A DNA stretch of 64,000 nt from Plantago ovata. Its lineage: Eukaryota; Streptophyta; Magnoliopsida; Lamiales; Plantaginaceae. This document shows, one piece after another, positions 34,113 through 45,687 of this stretch (within the stretch, counting starts at the first letter, position 1; every line of letters begins with the position of its first letter). The position numbers were made by a program, and so were the translations under genes. The DNA lies in the NCBI GenBank assembly GCA_028274465.1, contig CM051455.1, positions 104,096,942 to 104,160,941 on the forward strand. The letters run 5' to 3'. The notes under the pieces are model-generated. The model was not told the origin of the DNA. It was given only the letters and a program-made list of their open reading frames with translations, and made no database searches.

Positions 34113-35063
34113 CTAATTATCGGGATTGAAATCCCCATAATAGTCCCTCCACATGTCAGAAAGGAGATCATTACCACTAATGTTATCCATTATCAAATGA
34201 AACGAATCTTGTGCATCCGTTCCATTACTCCTTACATCTTGGGAACCATCCTTGGCTCCTCTTCGTATCTGCTCAAGCAAGTCCACGATTCCCTGAAAAC
34301 TAAAATTAACAAAACCAAGAAAAACAAAATCTAAAAAATAACTAAGGGAATCAGATGGAAAATAAAAAGAGTAAAGAGGATCAAAACTCCTTTGGGACTC
34401 ATAGGTGGGTGCATGGACCAGGACGTAGGAGTCAAGATCAAGAGTATCTGCCGCAATTGATTCAAAGACCCCAAAATCTTCAGAGATTGGCTCCTCGACC
34501 TCAACACAACTCACTCCATCACCTTCTGACTCAAGTGAAGCAATGGATTCAGTTATCACTTCCTCCACGACTTCCTTTTGACCAACAACCTCGACATCCG
34601 CAAGTAAGGACGTGGAATCCAAGCTAAGCACTGAGGAGACTTCATCAATGGATTCTTCTCCACATTCCTCTTCATCGGCAATGTCGATTTCTGGTGGCTG
34701 ACTACTGAAGCGAGACGTCCATGCCCTTGACCCGGGAGGTGAGTCTCTATCCCAATGTTCCAGAAACTTGCTGGTTACTTCACCCCAAGTGCGCAACGAT
34801 TTTTCCGGCGGGATTCTGAGCCATCTTCGAGCGTACCCTTCCAAGGCTCCCATAAATCCTCTCATACAAAGTTTCTCATGTGATAAAATAACCCCCTCCT
34901 CATTCTCACGAGGTATCCTCAACACTCCTTCCTCGTACGTGTCTAAGAACCCTCTTGGATCATCACCCATTGAAAACGTGGAGAGAATGGAGTAGTACGA
35001 AAGATCAAAGTCATAATTCCTGCAATCGTCATCCAATGTTATGCAAGGCCCTCGAGACATCAC
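34113..35063 (-). CDS. I1 ORF: truncated gag joined to ORF2 C-terminus
   Basis: 316 codons without a break. Residues ~30-110 resemble the start of the gag of G: DDPRGFLDTYEEGVLRIP against NPLSFIRSYEEEIAKVP, then LC-F...RRWLRIPPEKSLRTW against ...LRTWSQVVEEFLARF. An acidic serine-rich middle and a hydrophobic stretch (LSYFLDFVFLGFVNFSF, possibly membrane-inserting) follow. The last 19 residues, NDLLSDMWRDYYGDFNPDN, nearly equal the end of ORF2 in C. There is no zinc knuckle, protease or polymerase. Start taken at the first Met pair; no function is known for such a fusion. It is the only long unbroken ORF in a gypsy element with complete LTRs here. Confidence 0.65.
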   Translation of the reverse strand: MMSRGPCITLDDDCRNYDFDLSYYSILSTFSMGDDPRGFLDTYEEGVLRIPRENEEGVILSHEKLCMRGFMGALEGYARRWLRIPPEKSLRTWGEVTSKFLEHWDRDSPPGSRAWTSRFSSQPPEIDIADEEECGEESIDEVSSVLSLDSTSLLADVEVVGQKEVVEEVITESIASLESEGDGVSCVEVEEPISEDFGVFESIAADTLDLDSYVLVHAPTYESQRSFDPLYSFYFPSDSLSYFLDFVFLGFVNFSFQGIVDLLEQIRRGAKDGSQDVRSNGTDAQDSFHLIMDNISGNDLLSDMWRDYYGDFNPDN

Positions 35064-35391
35064 ATACCGGGGTAACGGAGGTTGACTAATCCTTTCATAT
35101 GACTAGTTTCTGCACACGAGGAAACAAGAAACCAAGGAGCAGAATCCACAAAAGAAAAACAAAAATTTGCAAAGAAAAACACAAAGAGTGCAAATAAACA
35201 CAATGTAACTAAGAACTTCGAGAGCACAAGCACGCAAGGTAACCAAGATCAGATTTACTGAAAAAGATAGGGGGAAAGGAATAGGGTAAGCAAGTGAAAA
35301 AAAAAATTGAGAGCAAACCCCCATAGCTTGTTCTTCTGTAGGGAACTGAATGCTGAAAATATAAATAAGCTAAACAGAAAAAAGGAGTATA
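35064..35391 (-). other. 5' leader of I1
   Basis: No supportable gene. T-rich on the element strand between primer site and ORF; the short ORFs are unlike any other copy. Confidence 0.5.
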
Positions 35392-35410
35392 GTCCCCGGC
35401 AACGGCGCCA
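35392..35410 (-). other. Primer-binding site of I1
   Basis: Minus-strand TGGCGCCGTTGCCGGGGAC, perfect tRNA-Asp complement, three bases from the LTR. Confidence 0.93.
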
Positions 35411-35413
35411 ATT

Positions 35414-36592
35414 TGATGAACGTTTGGATTGTCGGGTTCCAACGAATCAAATAAATTTGTATTTAGCCAAAGGCAATTCACAACTACAACGAAAACCGTA
35501 GTGTAGCAGTAGAATAACCTCGAGTGTCGATCTCTAAGGACTATAACTAGCTTTTTCTAATCTAACTTAAGAATATAAAAACAGCAGACGGCATAGCAAA
35601 GGTTTTTCTTAACAGATAAGGGAGATTGGTGATAGTATGGTCATTCAAAGCATAACAGGTTAATAATCATGCATAAATTCCTCGGTTTTGCATGGGGATC
35701 TTTGATCAATGAATTGTCCAATTGTGTTCCGTAATTATTCAACACTACGAAGATATAGATTTAGATAGATCAAAGAAATAAAGCAATAACTCAGAGTATA
35801 ATGCGCGATATAGCCATTAGCATAATTATTAACCCTTCGCTAAGAAATCACAAACTATCACAAACGAGAAGTTTAGTTGTCATGCAATCAACAAAATCAT
35901 ACCACGAATGAATGAAAAGATGATGAAAGATATATAAATATAAATAGAAAAACTGTAAGATACAATGTTACCGAAGGTTGTCAATCTCCGAAGAATCACG
36001 ATCTTACAAGCTCCAAACTGCTAAGAAAAAGTATCTCCTAAGCTAAGAACCCCCAGAACAGGCTCTGGGAAATTCCTACCTAAAACTACAGAGAAAGGTC
36101 AGAGAAAAGGTCTGGAAAATTATGAAAAACGGAGAAAACTGAGCAACTATATATAGTGTTTCGGCAGGTGTGGGGCGAAGGGCCCCCACACACCGGGCTA
36201 TTCGCCTGGTGTGGGGCGATTCGCCCCACGATCCGGGCGACTCGCCCGGGAGATTTTTTCGGCCTTTTACGCGTTTTTGGATTTCTTCTCCTTTTTGAAC
36301 TCGGTTTTTTCCTTCTAGTGACCTTTTAGCCTTCAGACTCGACCCCTAGACTTCAAATCGTATCCGGAATCTTCTGGATACTCCAAATAGGCCTTCGGAA
36401 CACCAATTCCTTGTCTACTTCAATATAATTGCCCGGAAAACCTCGTTTTTCATCCAAAACCTGTAAAATACAAACTAAAGGGAAACGTGACACTATTCTA
36501 ATAAAATGCACTAAAATATAGCTAACTTAACATAGAGGATAGCTAAAATAGGTGAAAACACTCAAATGAAAGTGTAAAATACACGTTAATCA
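35414..36592 (-). repeat. 5' LTR of I1
   Basis: 1179 bases, TGATGAACG ... GTTAATCA on the plus strand. TATA box 36147-36155, palindromes about 36160-36256. Confidence 0.93.
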
Positions 36593-36597
36593 AATAC
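36593..36597. repeat. Target-site duplication AATAC, right copy
   Basis: Partner of 31353-31357. Confidence 0.9.
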
Positions 36598-37040
36598 ATA
36601 GACATACAGTTAGTCTACCAGTTTTCTTAGAGAAAATAAAAGCTCTCCCCCTACCTCTCCTAAGCCACGCGCGCGCCACCCTACCGGAGGAAAACGCCGC
36701 CCCATTTTCTTGACCAGAAAAAGAATATCCTAGCATTCTTTCCGATAAGTTGTTCATCCGTGGATACCAAGGTTGAGGTTCAAGGAGCTGGAAACTAACT
36801 TTTATTGTCTTGCAGATAATCAAAGTATTGCAGATATCTTCGACTTCGACGAAGGAGAAGATACACCGGACTATTTCGAAGACTTGGTACATGTGCTTGC
36901 TTTTGGAGTATTGTAAGTCTTCTGATTAATGTGTTTGATATATTATATATGTTATATGCATAATCAATTAACCTTCATGTTAAGAAAATTTTAAATTTCG
37001 CTGCGTACCCTAGGGGTAACTCTGACCATATTTTCTTACA
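36598..37040 (+). repeat. Copia LTR1, right part
   Basis: Continues LTR1 to its end TTTTCTTACA; matches 49441-49877 and 58575-59013. Confidence 0.9.
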
Positions 37041-37041
37041 G

Positions 37042-37238
37042 TGGTATCAGAGCGAGGTTAATTGATTACGTATATATGTTGTATGATTTTGTAGTTTATG
37101 TGGATGCAATTGATTCTATGATTAATTCGATTTTCAAAAGTTTTGTTTTTATATAAATTTAGAATTTGTAATTTTCAAAGAAAAAAAAATATATATATAT
37201 AAAATAGTCCTACCGGTCATATTATGCTATGCGACCAG
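37042..37238 (+). other. Copia leader remnant with primer-binding site between LTR1 and LTR2
   Basis: TGGTATCAGAGC at 37042 (tRNA-Met complement), then ~150 bases like 49891-50045. It then jumps to TAGTCCTACCGGTCAT... (compare 51233) and ends GCGACCAG against the start of LTR2. About 1.2 kb of leader and all coding sequence are missing. In copy 1 the sequence continues GCGACCAGCCCCC at 51259, so GCGACCAG/TGATAG looks like an insertion boundary. Confidence 0.85.
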
Positions 37239-38098
37239 TGATAGTGTATATGTCCTAGAGACAGACCTTATTAAGGGCATGGAGCCCTTATAGAGGGCAT
37301 ATATGTACTATTACACAAGTCAACATAATATGATATATGTTTGTCGTTTTACTATTGAGTATCGCTTTCATATTGATATTACACCAGGCATGCAGCATGT
37401 CATATCTCTGTTTCTGTCTGTATTGATATTAAACATGTCCCCTCGGATAGATGACCGATCACACAGATAGTGGGAGCTATGTGAGTTATCATCTATCCCA
37501 AACTCTCCCTAGTCGAGGTTCATCTCGGATGTAGGGGTCTGAATGAACCAGATGAGACTAGTATGCGTGGAGGTTATACTTGTTGGAGCAAGTGTGAGCC
37601 GATCCCACGGCCACGGAATGGATTGTTGGACCATCGAGAAACATTCCCATAACTGCGCATAGTTGTTCGAAGAATGATTATCGAACAATGGAAGTACCCA
37701 CCGGACACTCCCATCGATGTATACTCTACACCGAAGTGTCTATGGGAACCGGTAAGTTGTCGAAGTGATGCCAGTCGTCCTTTGGACTTACAGGACTTTA
37801 TCATCACATTTGTTGCCCCATATCCTTCGTGGACCCGTCGATGTCAGCTCTGAATAAGCAGTTGACCTAAGACACGATCCAGGATTATGGCTACATACAG
37901 ATGTGGATGATAAGTGTTTCTGTGAAGGATTCATCTCTCATGTGTAGCACCGGAGAGTACTGCTCATAGTCGTTCATAGTTGTGATTGGTAAAACCGATG
38001 GCCAGCGTATCAATATTATTATGATGGTCATAATAGATATTGGATTCACCATGCAACTCACAGAAGACGCCCATGGATGTATTATTGGGATAGACACT
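37239..38098 (+). repeat. Copia LTR2, left part (before gypsy insertion G)
   Basis: Starts TGATAGTGTATATG. Cut at ACACT (38094-38098) by element G and resumed at 48652. Total about 2086 bases. Confidence 0.92.
38094..38098. repeat. Target-site duplication ACACT, left copy (element G)
   Basis: ACACT before TGATGAACCC here and after TTATCA at 48647-48651. The joined flanks reproduce the uninterrupted LTR3 sequence GATAGACACTTCATCG at 57771-57786. Confidence 0.93.
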
Positions 38099-39350
38099 TG
38101 ATGAACCCGAATTTGTCAGACTCGATTAATCAAATAAATTTGTATTTAGCCAAAGGCAATTCACAACTACAACGAAAACCGTAGTGTAGCAGTAGAATAA
38201 CCTCGAGTGTCGATCTCTAAGGACTATAACTAGCTTTATCTAATCTAACTTAGAATATAAAACAGCAGGCGACTTAGCAAAGGTTTTTCTTAACAGATAA
38301 TGGAGATTGGTGATAGTATGGTCCTTCAAAGCATAACAGGTTAATAATCATGCATAAATTCCTCGGTTTTGCATAGAGATCTTTGATCAATGAATTGTCC
38401 AGTTGTAATTATCAAACACTACGAAGATATACATTTAGATAGATCAAAGATTAATGAATTGTCCAATTGTGTTCCGTAATTAATCAACACTACGAAGATA
38501 GAGATTTAGATAGATCAAAGAAATAAAGCAATAACTCAGAGTATAATGCGCGATATTGCCATTAGCATAATTATTAACCCTTCGCTAAGAATTCACATAC
38601 TGTCACCAATGAGAAGTTTAGCTACTCATAGATGTCATGCAATCAACAGAAATCATAGAAGAAAACATGTTGAAAGATAAATAAATATAAATAGAAAAAC
38701 TGTAAGATACAATGTTACCGAAGGTTGTCAATCTCCGAAGAATCGCGATCTTACAAGCTCCAAACTGCTAAGAAAAAGTATCTCCTAAGGTAAGAACTCC
38801 CAGAACAGGCTCTGGGAAATTCCCACCTAAAACTACAGAGAAAGGTGAGAGAAAAGGTCTGGAAAAGTATGAAAAACGGAGAAAACTGAGCAACTATATA
38901 TAGGCTTTCGAATTGTATGGGGCGAAGGGCCCCACACACCGGGCGATTCGCCGGGTGTGGGGCGATTCGCCCCACATCCCGGGCGACTCGCCCGGGAGTA
39001 AATTTTGGCCAGATACGCGTTTTCGACGCGTTTTTGGATTTCATCCCCTTTCCGGACTCGGTTTCTGACTTCTAGTGACCTTCTAGCCTCCAGATTCGAC
39101 CCCTAGACTTCAAATCCTATCCGGAATGTTTCAGATACTCCAATTAGGCTTCTGGAACACCAATTCCTTGTTTACTTCAATATAATTTCCCGGAAAACCT
39201 CGTTTTTCAACCAAAACCTGTAAAATAAAAACTAAAGGGAAACGTGACACTATTCTAATAAAATGCACTAAAATATAGCTAAATTAACATAGAGGGTAGC
39301 TAAAATAGGTGAAAAAGACTCAAATGAAAGTGTAAAATACACATTCATCA
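38099..39350 (-). repeat. 3' LTR of G
   Basis: 1252 bases. TATA box 38894-38902, palindromes 38909-38998. A short internal duplication (ACACTACGAAGATA ... GATAGATCAAAG) is present twice, as in the 5' LTR. Confidence 0.94.
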
Positions 39351-40087
39351 AACTCCCCAAACCGAACCTTTGCTTGTCCTCAAGCAACTAAGCTAGACTC
39401 TAATGCAAAAAACAATGCAACACAAAAATGGAGTCTCATGCCAAATAAAATGAACTAATCTACCGAATCTATCAAAAAACATATGAACAAAAAACATATA
39501 AATCAAAACATGAATATAGGTTGAAGAATGCCTCGATTGACTCATACACATCCACATAAGCACTTATGTCAAGACAAGATAGTCTCTCGTAACATTCTCT
39601 AGCTGGACCTAGTCAGTGACGACGTAATGAAACAAGTTAGAATACGAATGGTTGTCCCGTGCCTATGAAATTGGGGACTTACTGTTGTTCACCAAGTTAA
39701 GACTTTTCCTCAAAGAGGTCGAACCAGTACTGGCTCTCATCAAACGAATTAAGGAGGGTTACCTATAAAAGATAACACTCCCCTATTCTACCCATCTCTC
39801 AAGCAAAGCCTTAAGCTTTTCACCACTTTCTGAATGGCAGGACGAGGGTGGTCTAGAACAGATGACACTCAAAAACAAAAGAAAAGATAGAAAATTACAA
39901 CACGATTACGAACATTACAAGAATTGGAAAATGAGACACAACACTTTGCTAAACTGCTATTTGGCTTTCTTTTTTTTTTTGGACCATTATTTGCTTTTTT
40001 GGGGTCTTTTCTTTTTTTCTTCTTCTTTTTTTTTCTTTTTTTCTTTTCCACTTTTTTTCTTTTTTCTGGAATTTTTCTTTTTTTTTT
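39351..40087 (-). other. Polypurine tract and distal 3' region of G
   Basis: No gene. AACTCCCCAAACCG tract at 39351-39364, then the family 3' sequence up to the purine-rich strand. It breaks at 40087 where the orientation flips. Forms an inverted repeat with about 40790-41526. Confidence 0.85.
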
Positions 40088-41562
40088 ACGTTCAGGTTTG
40101 GGGAGGGGGTTATCGCTGGTTATCTCTATACTTATCTGCTTATGATAAACTCGTGAATTTTTTTGCATTTGCATTTGCACGTTTACCGCTTTCTTAGTTT
40201 TTAGGTTTCATTCACTTCATTCATCCTAGGATAGTCTTGCATGTTTTATATGGAGTTTATTGCCCAATTTTTGAACTTTTTTATTGGGTAGGTTAACTAA
40301 CTATGCCATTAATATTTAATCATATGCTTCATCTCTATGAATTTGTTTGAGGTTTTTCTCGCTTGGCTTGTCACATTTATGTATTGCACTTAGTTAAGCT
40401 TGGTAGTCTTGACATCACTTAGTGGTGTTTTCTCTACTGCGGTTCACGAAGGCCTTTATAATAGGATGATGCATGTTAGGGTCTTATGGTTGTTTTCCCG
40501 AGTAATTATGTACCTAAGAGGCAACAAGTCTTCACCATGCTTTGAGATTGCTAAATGCCTAGGAAGGAGGTAATGTGAGGTTGTGTGATCCTTTGTTTGC
40601 AACCTATTCTTTCGAATAGGTTTGGGGAGGGGGTTATACTATCTTCAGACTTGTTTTTCGTTTTTCATTTCTGTGGTGTGAGTTTATTTTTCCTTTCTCG
40701 TAAATTTTATACTCCAACCTATTCTTTCGAATAGGTTTGGGGAAGTCGTTTGTGTGTCATCTTTTTTTCTATTTCGTTGTGCTACTGCTGGCTAAAAAAA
40801 ATTCAAAAAAAAGAAAAATTCCAGAAAAAAGAAAAAAACTGAAAAAGAAAAAAAGAAAAAAAAGAAGAAGAAAAAAAGAAAAGACACCAAAAAGGCAAAG
40901 AAGGGTCCAAAAAAAAAAGAAAGCCAAATAGAAGTTTAGCAAAGTGTTGTGTCTCATTTTCCAATTCTTGTAATGTTCGTAATCGTGTTGTAATTTTCTA
41001 TCTTATCTTTTGTTTTTGAGTGTCATCTGTTCTAGACCACCCTCGTCCTGCCATTCAGGAAGTGGTGAAAAGCTTAAGGCTTTGCTTGAGAGATGGGTAG
41101 AATAGGGGAGTGTTATCTTTTATATGGAACCCTCCTTCGTTTGATGAGAGCCAGTACTGGTTCGACCTCTTTGAGGAAAAGTCTTAACTTGGTGAACAGC
41201 AGTAAGTCCTCAGTTTCATAGGCACGGGACAACCATTCGTATTCTAACATGTTTCATTACGTCGTCACTGACTAGGTCCAGGTAGAGAATGTTACGAGAG
41301 ACTATCTTGTCTTGACATAAGTGCTTATGTGGATGTGTATGAGTCAATCGAGGCATTCTTCAACCTATATTCATGTTTTGATTTATATGTTTTTTGTTCA
41401 TATGTTTTTTGATAGATTCGGTAGATTAGTTCATTTTATTTGGCATGAGACTCCATTTTTTGTGTTGCATTGTTTTTTGCATTAGAGTCTAGCTTAGATG
41501 CTTGAGGACAAGCAAAGGTTCGGTTTAGGGTCTTATGGTTGTTTTCCCGAGTAATTATGTAC
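40088..41562 (+). repeat. Inverted segment within the 3' region of G
   Basis: Runs in plus orientation from ACGTTCAGGTTTGGGG through both stem-loops (40601-40622 and 40716-40737) and the purine-rich strand to AAGCAAAGGTTCGGTTT. A short extra piece (41527-41562) follows. The surrounding parts of G are minus. No LTR is attached. Confidence 0.88.
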
Positions 41563-42064
41563 CATAAGACCCTAACATGCATCATCCTATTATAAAGGCA
41601 TTCGTGAACCGCAGTAGAGAAAACACCACTAAGTGATGTCAAGACTACCAAGCTTAACTAAGTGCAATACATAAATGTGACAAGCCAAGCGAGAAAAACC
41701 TCAAACAAATTCATAGAGATGAAGCATATGATTAATGGCATAGTTAGTTAATCTACCTAATAAAAAAGTTCACAAAATTCGGCAATAAACTCCATATAAA
41801 ACATGCAAGACTATCCTAGGATGAATATAGTGAACGCAACCTAAAAACTAAGAAAGCGGTAAACGTGCAAATGCAAATGCAAAAAATTTCACGAGTTTAT
41901 CATAAGAAAGATAAGTATAGAGATAACCAGCGATAACCCCCTCCCCAAACCTGAACGTCGTCGTTCGTCCCGAACGTCGAAAGTGGATTCAAGGTGAGAG
42001 CTAATACTTGTATAAGTGACCTATAATACTCAATCAAACTCGTGAGAAAACAAAACAAAACACA
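41563..42064 (-). other. Proximal 3' region of G after pol
   Basis: No gene. Matches the first part of the 3' region of other copies and duplicates, in inverse, the first ~420 bases of the inverted segment. It lacks the ~340-base palindrome-bearing piece present in D and E. Confidence 0.8.
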
Positions 42065-45000
42065 CTAACCTTTTGTGGAGGCGGTAAGGGTAAGCTCAAG
42101 GTGATCAACCTCCCTTTGATCACTAGATATCTCGAAGTATGGCTTCACTCGCTGGCCATTCACCTTGAAGGTGCTGCCTGTCTTTGGATCAAAGAGTTTT
42201 ACAGCTCCATGGGGAGCAAGTTCGGTAATTTCGTACGGTCCATCCCAACGAGTACGGAGCTTTCCAGGAAATAGTCGAAGGCGAGAATTAAATACCAAAG
42301 TTTTTTGTCAAGGAATCAATTCCTTACGTACTATACCACGATCATGATACTTCTTAGTACGTTCCTTGTAGATCTTGGCATTTTCATAAGCACCTATTCG
42401 TAATTCATCAAGCTCATCTAGTTGCAACAATCGTTCCTCACCGGCTTTCCCCATATCAAGATTGAGTGCCTTTATAGCCCAATATGCCTTGTGTTCTAGT
42501 TCTACAGGAAGATGACATGCCTTCCCATACACAAGTCTGTACGGAGTGGTCCCGATCACCGTCTTGTAGCTAGTCCTGTATGCCCAAAGTGCATCATTCA
42601 ATTTTCCTGCCCAATCTTTCCTACTAGGCTTCACTACTCGCTCCAGGATCTTCTTAATTTGACGGTTGCTGACTTCGACTTGTCCCGATGTCTGTGGGTG
42701 ATATGGTGTAGCGATACTATGGTGGACACTGTATCTCTTAAGAAGGGAGGCAAACGTTCTATTGACGAAGTGTGATCCTCCATCACTGATGATTGTCCTA
42801 GGGCACCCAAATCTAGAGAATATTACCTCCTTCAAGAACTTCATAACCACTGCGCCGTCATTTGTTTTTGTAGGAATTGCCTCCACCCATTTAGTCACAT
42901 AATCGACTGCAACTAGAATGTATACATAGCCTCCACTTGATGGAAATGGTCCCATGAAATCAATGCCCCATACATCGAAAGGTTCTACCACTAGATTCCC
43001 TTGAAGGGGCATTTCGTCTTTCTTGCCAATATTACCACCTCGTTGACATGGGTCACAATTCTTCACAAAACTTCGAGCATCTCGGTATATTGTTGGCCAG
43101 AAAAACCCTGCTTGCAGTACCTTGCGAGCTGTTTTCAAGCCACTATAGTGTCCCCCACAATTAAGCTCATGGCAATGACTCAACACACTTTGTTGCTCTT
43201 CTTGTGGCACGCATCTCCTTAGAATCCCATCAGCTCCTTCTTTGAACAGATTCGGATCATCCCATATGTAAGTCCTGCAACGCTTGGCAAGAGCTCTCTT
43301 GTCTGAGGCTGAAAAGTTAGTGGGGCAAACATTTATAGCTAAATAGTTTACAATATCAGCATACCATGGCTCTTCATTAGTCTTCATTAGGTGCTCATCA
43401 AGGAGGTCCTCATTGATGGGTATCGAATCAACAAGGATATTAGGTATTCTAGACAAATGATCGGCTACTAAATTCTCCCTACCAGCTCTATCCACTATGG
43501 TCAAATCAAAATCTTGCAGCAAAAGGACCCAACGGATTAACCTAGGCTTAGAATCTTGCTTTGCTATCATATGTCTCAAAGCAGCATGATCAGTATCAGT
43601 ATGGACATTCACAGGATGGCCAATTAAATAAGACCTAAACTTTTGTAAAGCAAAGACAACATCTAAAACTTCCTTTTCAGTAGTTGTATAATTAACTTGC
43701 GCAAAGTCTAGAGTCTTACTAACATAATAAATTACACGATACTGCTTATCAACTTTTTGGCATAAAACAGCACCCATAGCAAAATTCGAAGCATCACACA
43801 TAATCTCAAAAGGAAGGTTCCAATCAGGCGGCACAACAATGGGAGCAGAAACAAGCTTTTCCTTAAGGGTATTAAAAGCAACTAAGCATTCATTAGAGAA
43901 ATGGAAAACCACATCTTTTGCAAGCAAGCTACTTAAAGGTTTAGCAATTTTCGAAAAATCTTTAATAAACCTCCTATGAAATCCTACATGGCCAAGAAAA
44001 GATTGCAATTCTTTCACACAAGTAGGTGGGGGAAGTTTTCGATCTTAGCCTTGTCTACCTCAATACCTCTTTCAGAAACTACATGTCCTAGAACAATGCC
44101 TTCTCCAACCATGTAATAACTCTTCTCCCAGCTTAAGGTCAAATTGCATTCAATGCACCTTTTCAAAACAAGATCTAATCTTTGCAAGCATTCATCAAAC
44201 GAATCACCAAAAAGGGAAAAATCATCCATGAAAACTTCAACAAATTTAGTTACCATGTCAGAGAAAACAGAAAGCATGCACCTTTGAAAAGTGGCGGGAG
44301 CGTTGCATAGTCCAAATGACATCCTCCTATAGGCAAATGTTTCGAATGGGCAAGTGAATGTCGTCTTCTCCTGATCCTCCGGTGCAATCGGAATCTGGTA
44401 GAAACCTGATAAACCATCAAGAAAACAATAAAACTTCCGCCCCGCAAGGCGGTTTAGCATGTCATCTATAAATGGTAAAGGGAAGTTGTCTTTCTTAGTG
44501 GCGGCATTTAATCTTCTATAGTCAATGCACATCCGCCATCCAGTGGTCTTACTAACCGGTACCAACTCCCCCTTCTCATTCTTTTCCACCGTGACTCCTG
44601 ATTTCTTAGGAACCACATGTACCGGGCTCACCCATCGACTATCAGGAATGGGGTAAATCATTTCGGCATCTAGCAACTTGATCACTTCTTTCTTTACCAA
44701 CTCTTGCATGGCTGGATTTATCCTTCGCTGAGGTTGCCTAACGGGTTTGGCATCTTGTTCTAGAGTGATGTTGTGCACACACCGTGTAGGGCTAATTCCT
44801 TTGATATCACTGATCCCCCATCCTATAGCTGCAGAATTTTCCTTCAATACTTCAATCAGCTTACTTTCTTCATCGTTGGAGAGATGTGAGGAGACAATTA
44901 CAGGCTTCTTCTGATTTTCTCCTAAGTACACATACTTGAGGTGCGCAGGAAGCGGTTTCAATTCTAAGCTAGGCTCTTCAGGAAACCTACTTTCTTCCTC

Positions 45001-45687
45001 TTCTTCATCTAAAGGTTCAAGTACCTCCTCTCCTGCGGGAATTTCTGGGGTGCTATCCATTATTTCAACTAGTTCCCTTGCTTCTTCGGTCATGTAGCAC
45101 GTCTCAGTTTGCATGGTTAGTGCCTCCTCAAGTGGTTCACCATTATCATGGCAATGATGAAATTCGGAAATCACGGAATCATAGCAATCGACAAAATTTA
45201 ACTCTCCCGCGACTTCCTTATGTCCGATGCTGCATCCTACCAACTCAATCTTCTCGCCCATTACCTCCATGGTTATTTTCTTGCCCTTAAGTTCAAGGCA
45301 TGTGTTGGTAGTCGCCATGAATGGTCTCCCAAGTAGTACTACATGCTCGCGAATATGGATCTTTCCCTCGTCTGCAGACTTCATTACTACAAAATCAACT
45401 GGGATTATCAATTTGTCCACCTTCACAAGGATGTCTTCTATTATCCCGACCGGCCTCTTCACACTTTGGTCTGCCATTTGGACGACCATATCAGTTGGTG
45501 TCAATTCTTCGAGATCCAGGGCCTTGTATACCGAATAGGGCATTAAGTTAATGCTAGCCCCTAAGTCAAGCATTGCCTTCGTAGTTCGTCCATTCCCTAA
45601 GGCGATGTCGATGATGAAACTTCCAGGATCCTTTTTCTTCACGGGCAATCCGGCAATTGAGTTGACTGTTTCAACCTCATTCACTAA
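42065..45687 (-). pseudogene. pol of element G: protease, RT, RNase H, integrase; frameshift and stop
   Basis: Protease with LDLGASINLMP (D-L-G-A form usual in Athila elements) and VVLLGRPF. RT with FLDGLSGFYQI and FMDDF. RNase H with MCDASN, TEKE, VHTDTDH and [10 protein letters not shown]. Integrase with [10 protein letters not shown] and CDPCQ zinc ligands, then [15 protein letters not shown] and GQVEVSNR as the D, D and E sites. The C-terminus has [14 protein letters not shown] and [16 protein letters not shown]-run near 44026-44030 is one base short, breaking RT at its thumb-side end (45684-44014 / 44017-42308). A TGA at 42308-42310 separates the last ~80 codons. Catalytic residues all look present. 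Product acts in cDNA synthesis and integration. Confidence 0.93.

Larger units (their letters stand above)
31358..36592 (-). mobile_element. Gypsy element I1, chimeric non-autonomous
   Basis: Complete 5.2-kb element with two LTRs, tRNA-Asp primer site, polypurine tract and a five-base duplication. Its single long ORF joins a G-like gag start to a C-terminus shared with ORF2 of C. The LTRs differ by a few per cent by eye, so the insertion is not ancient. Confidence 0.93.
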
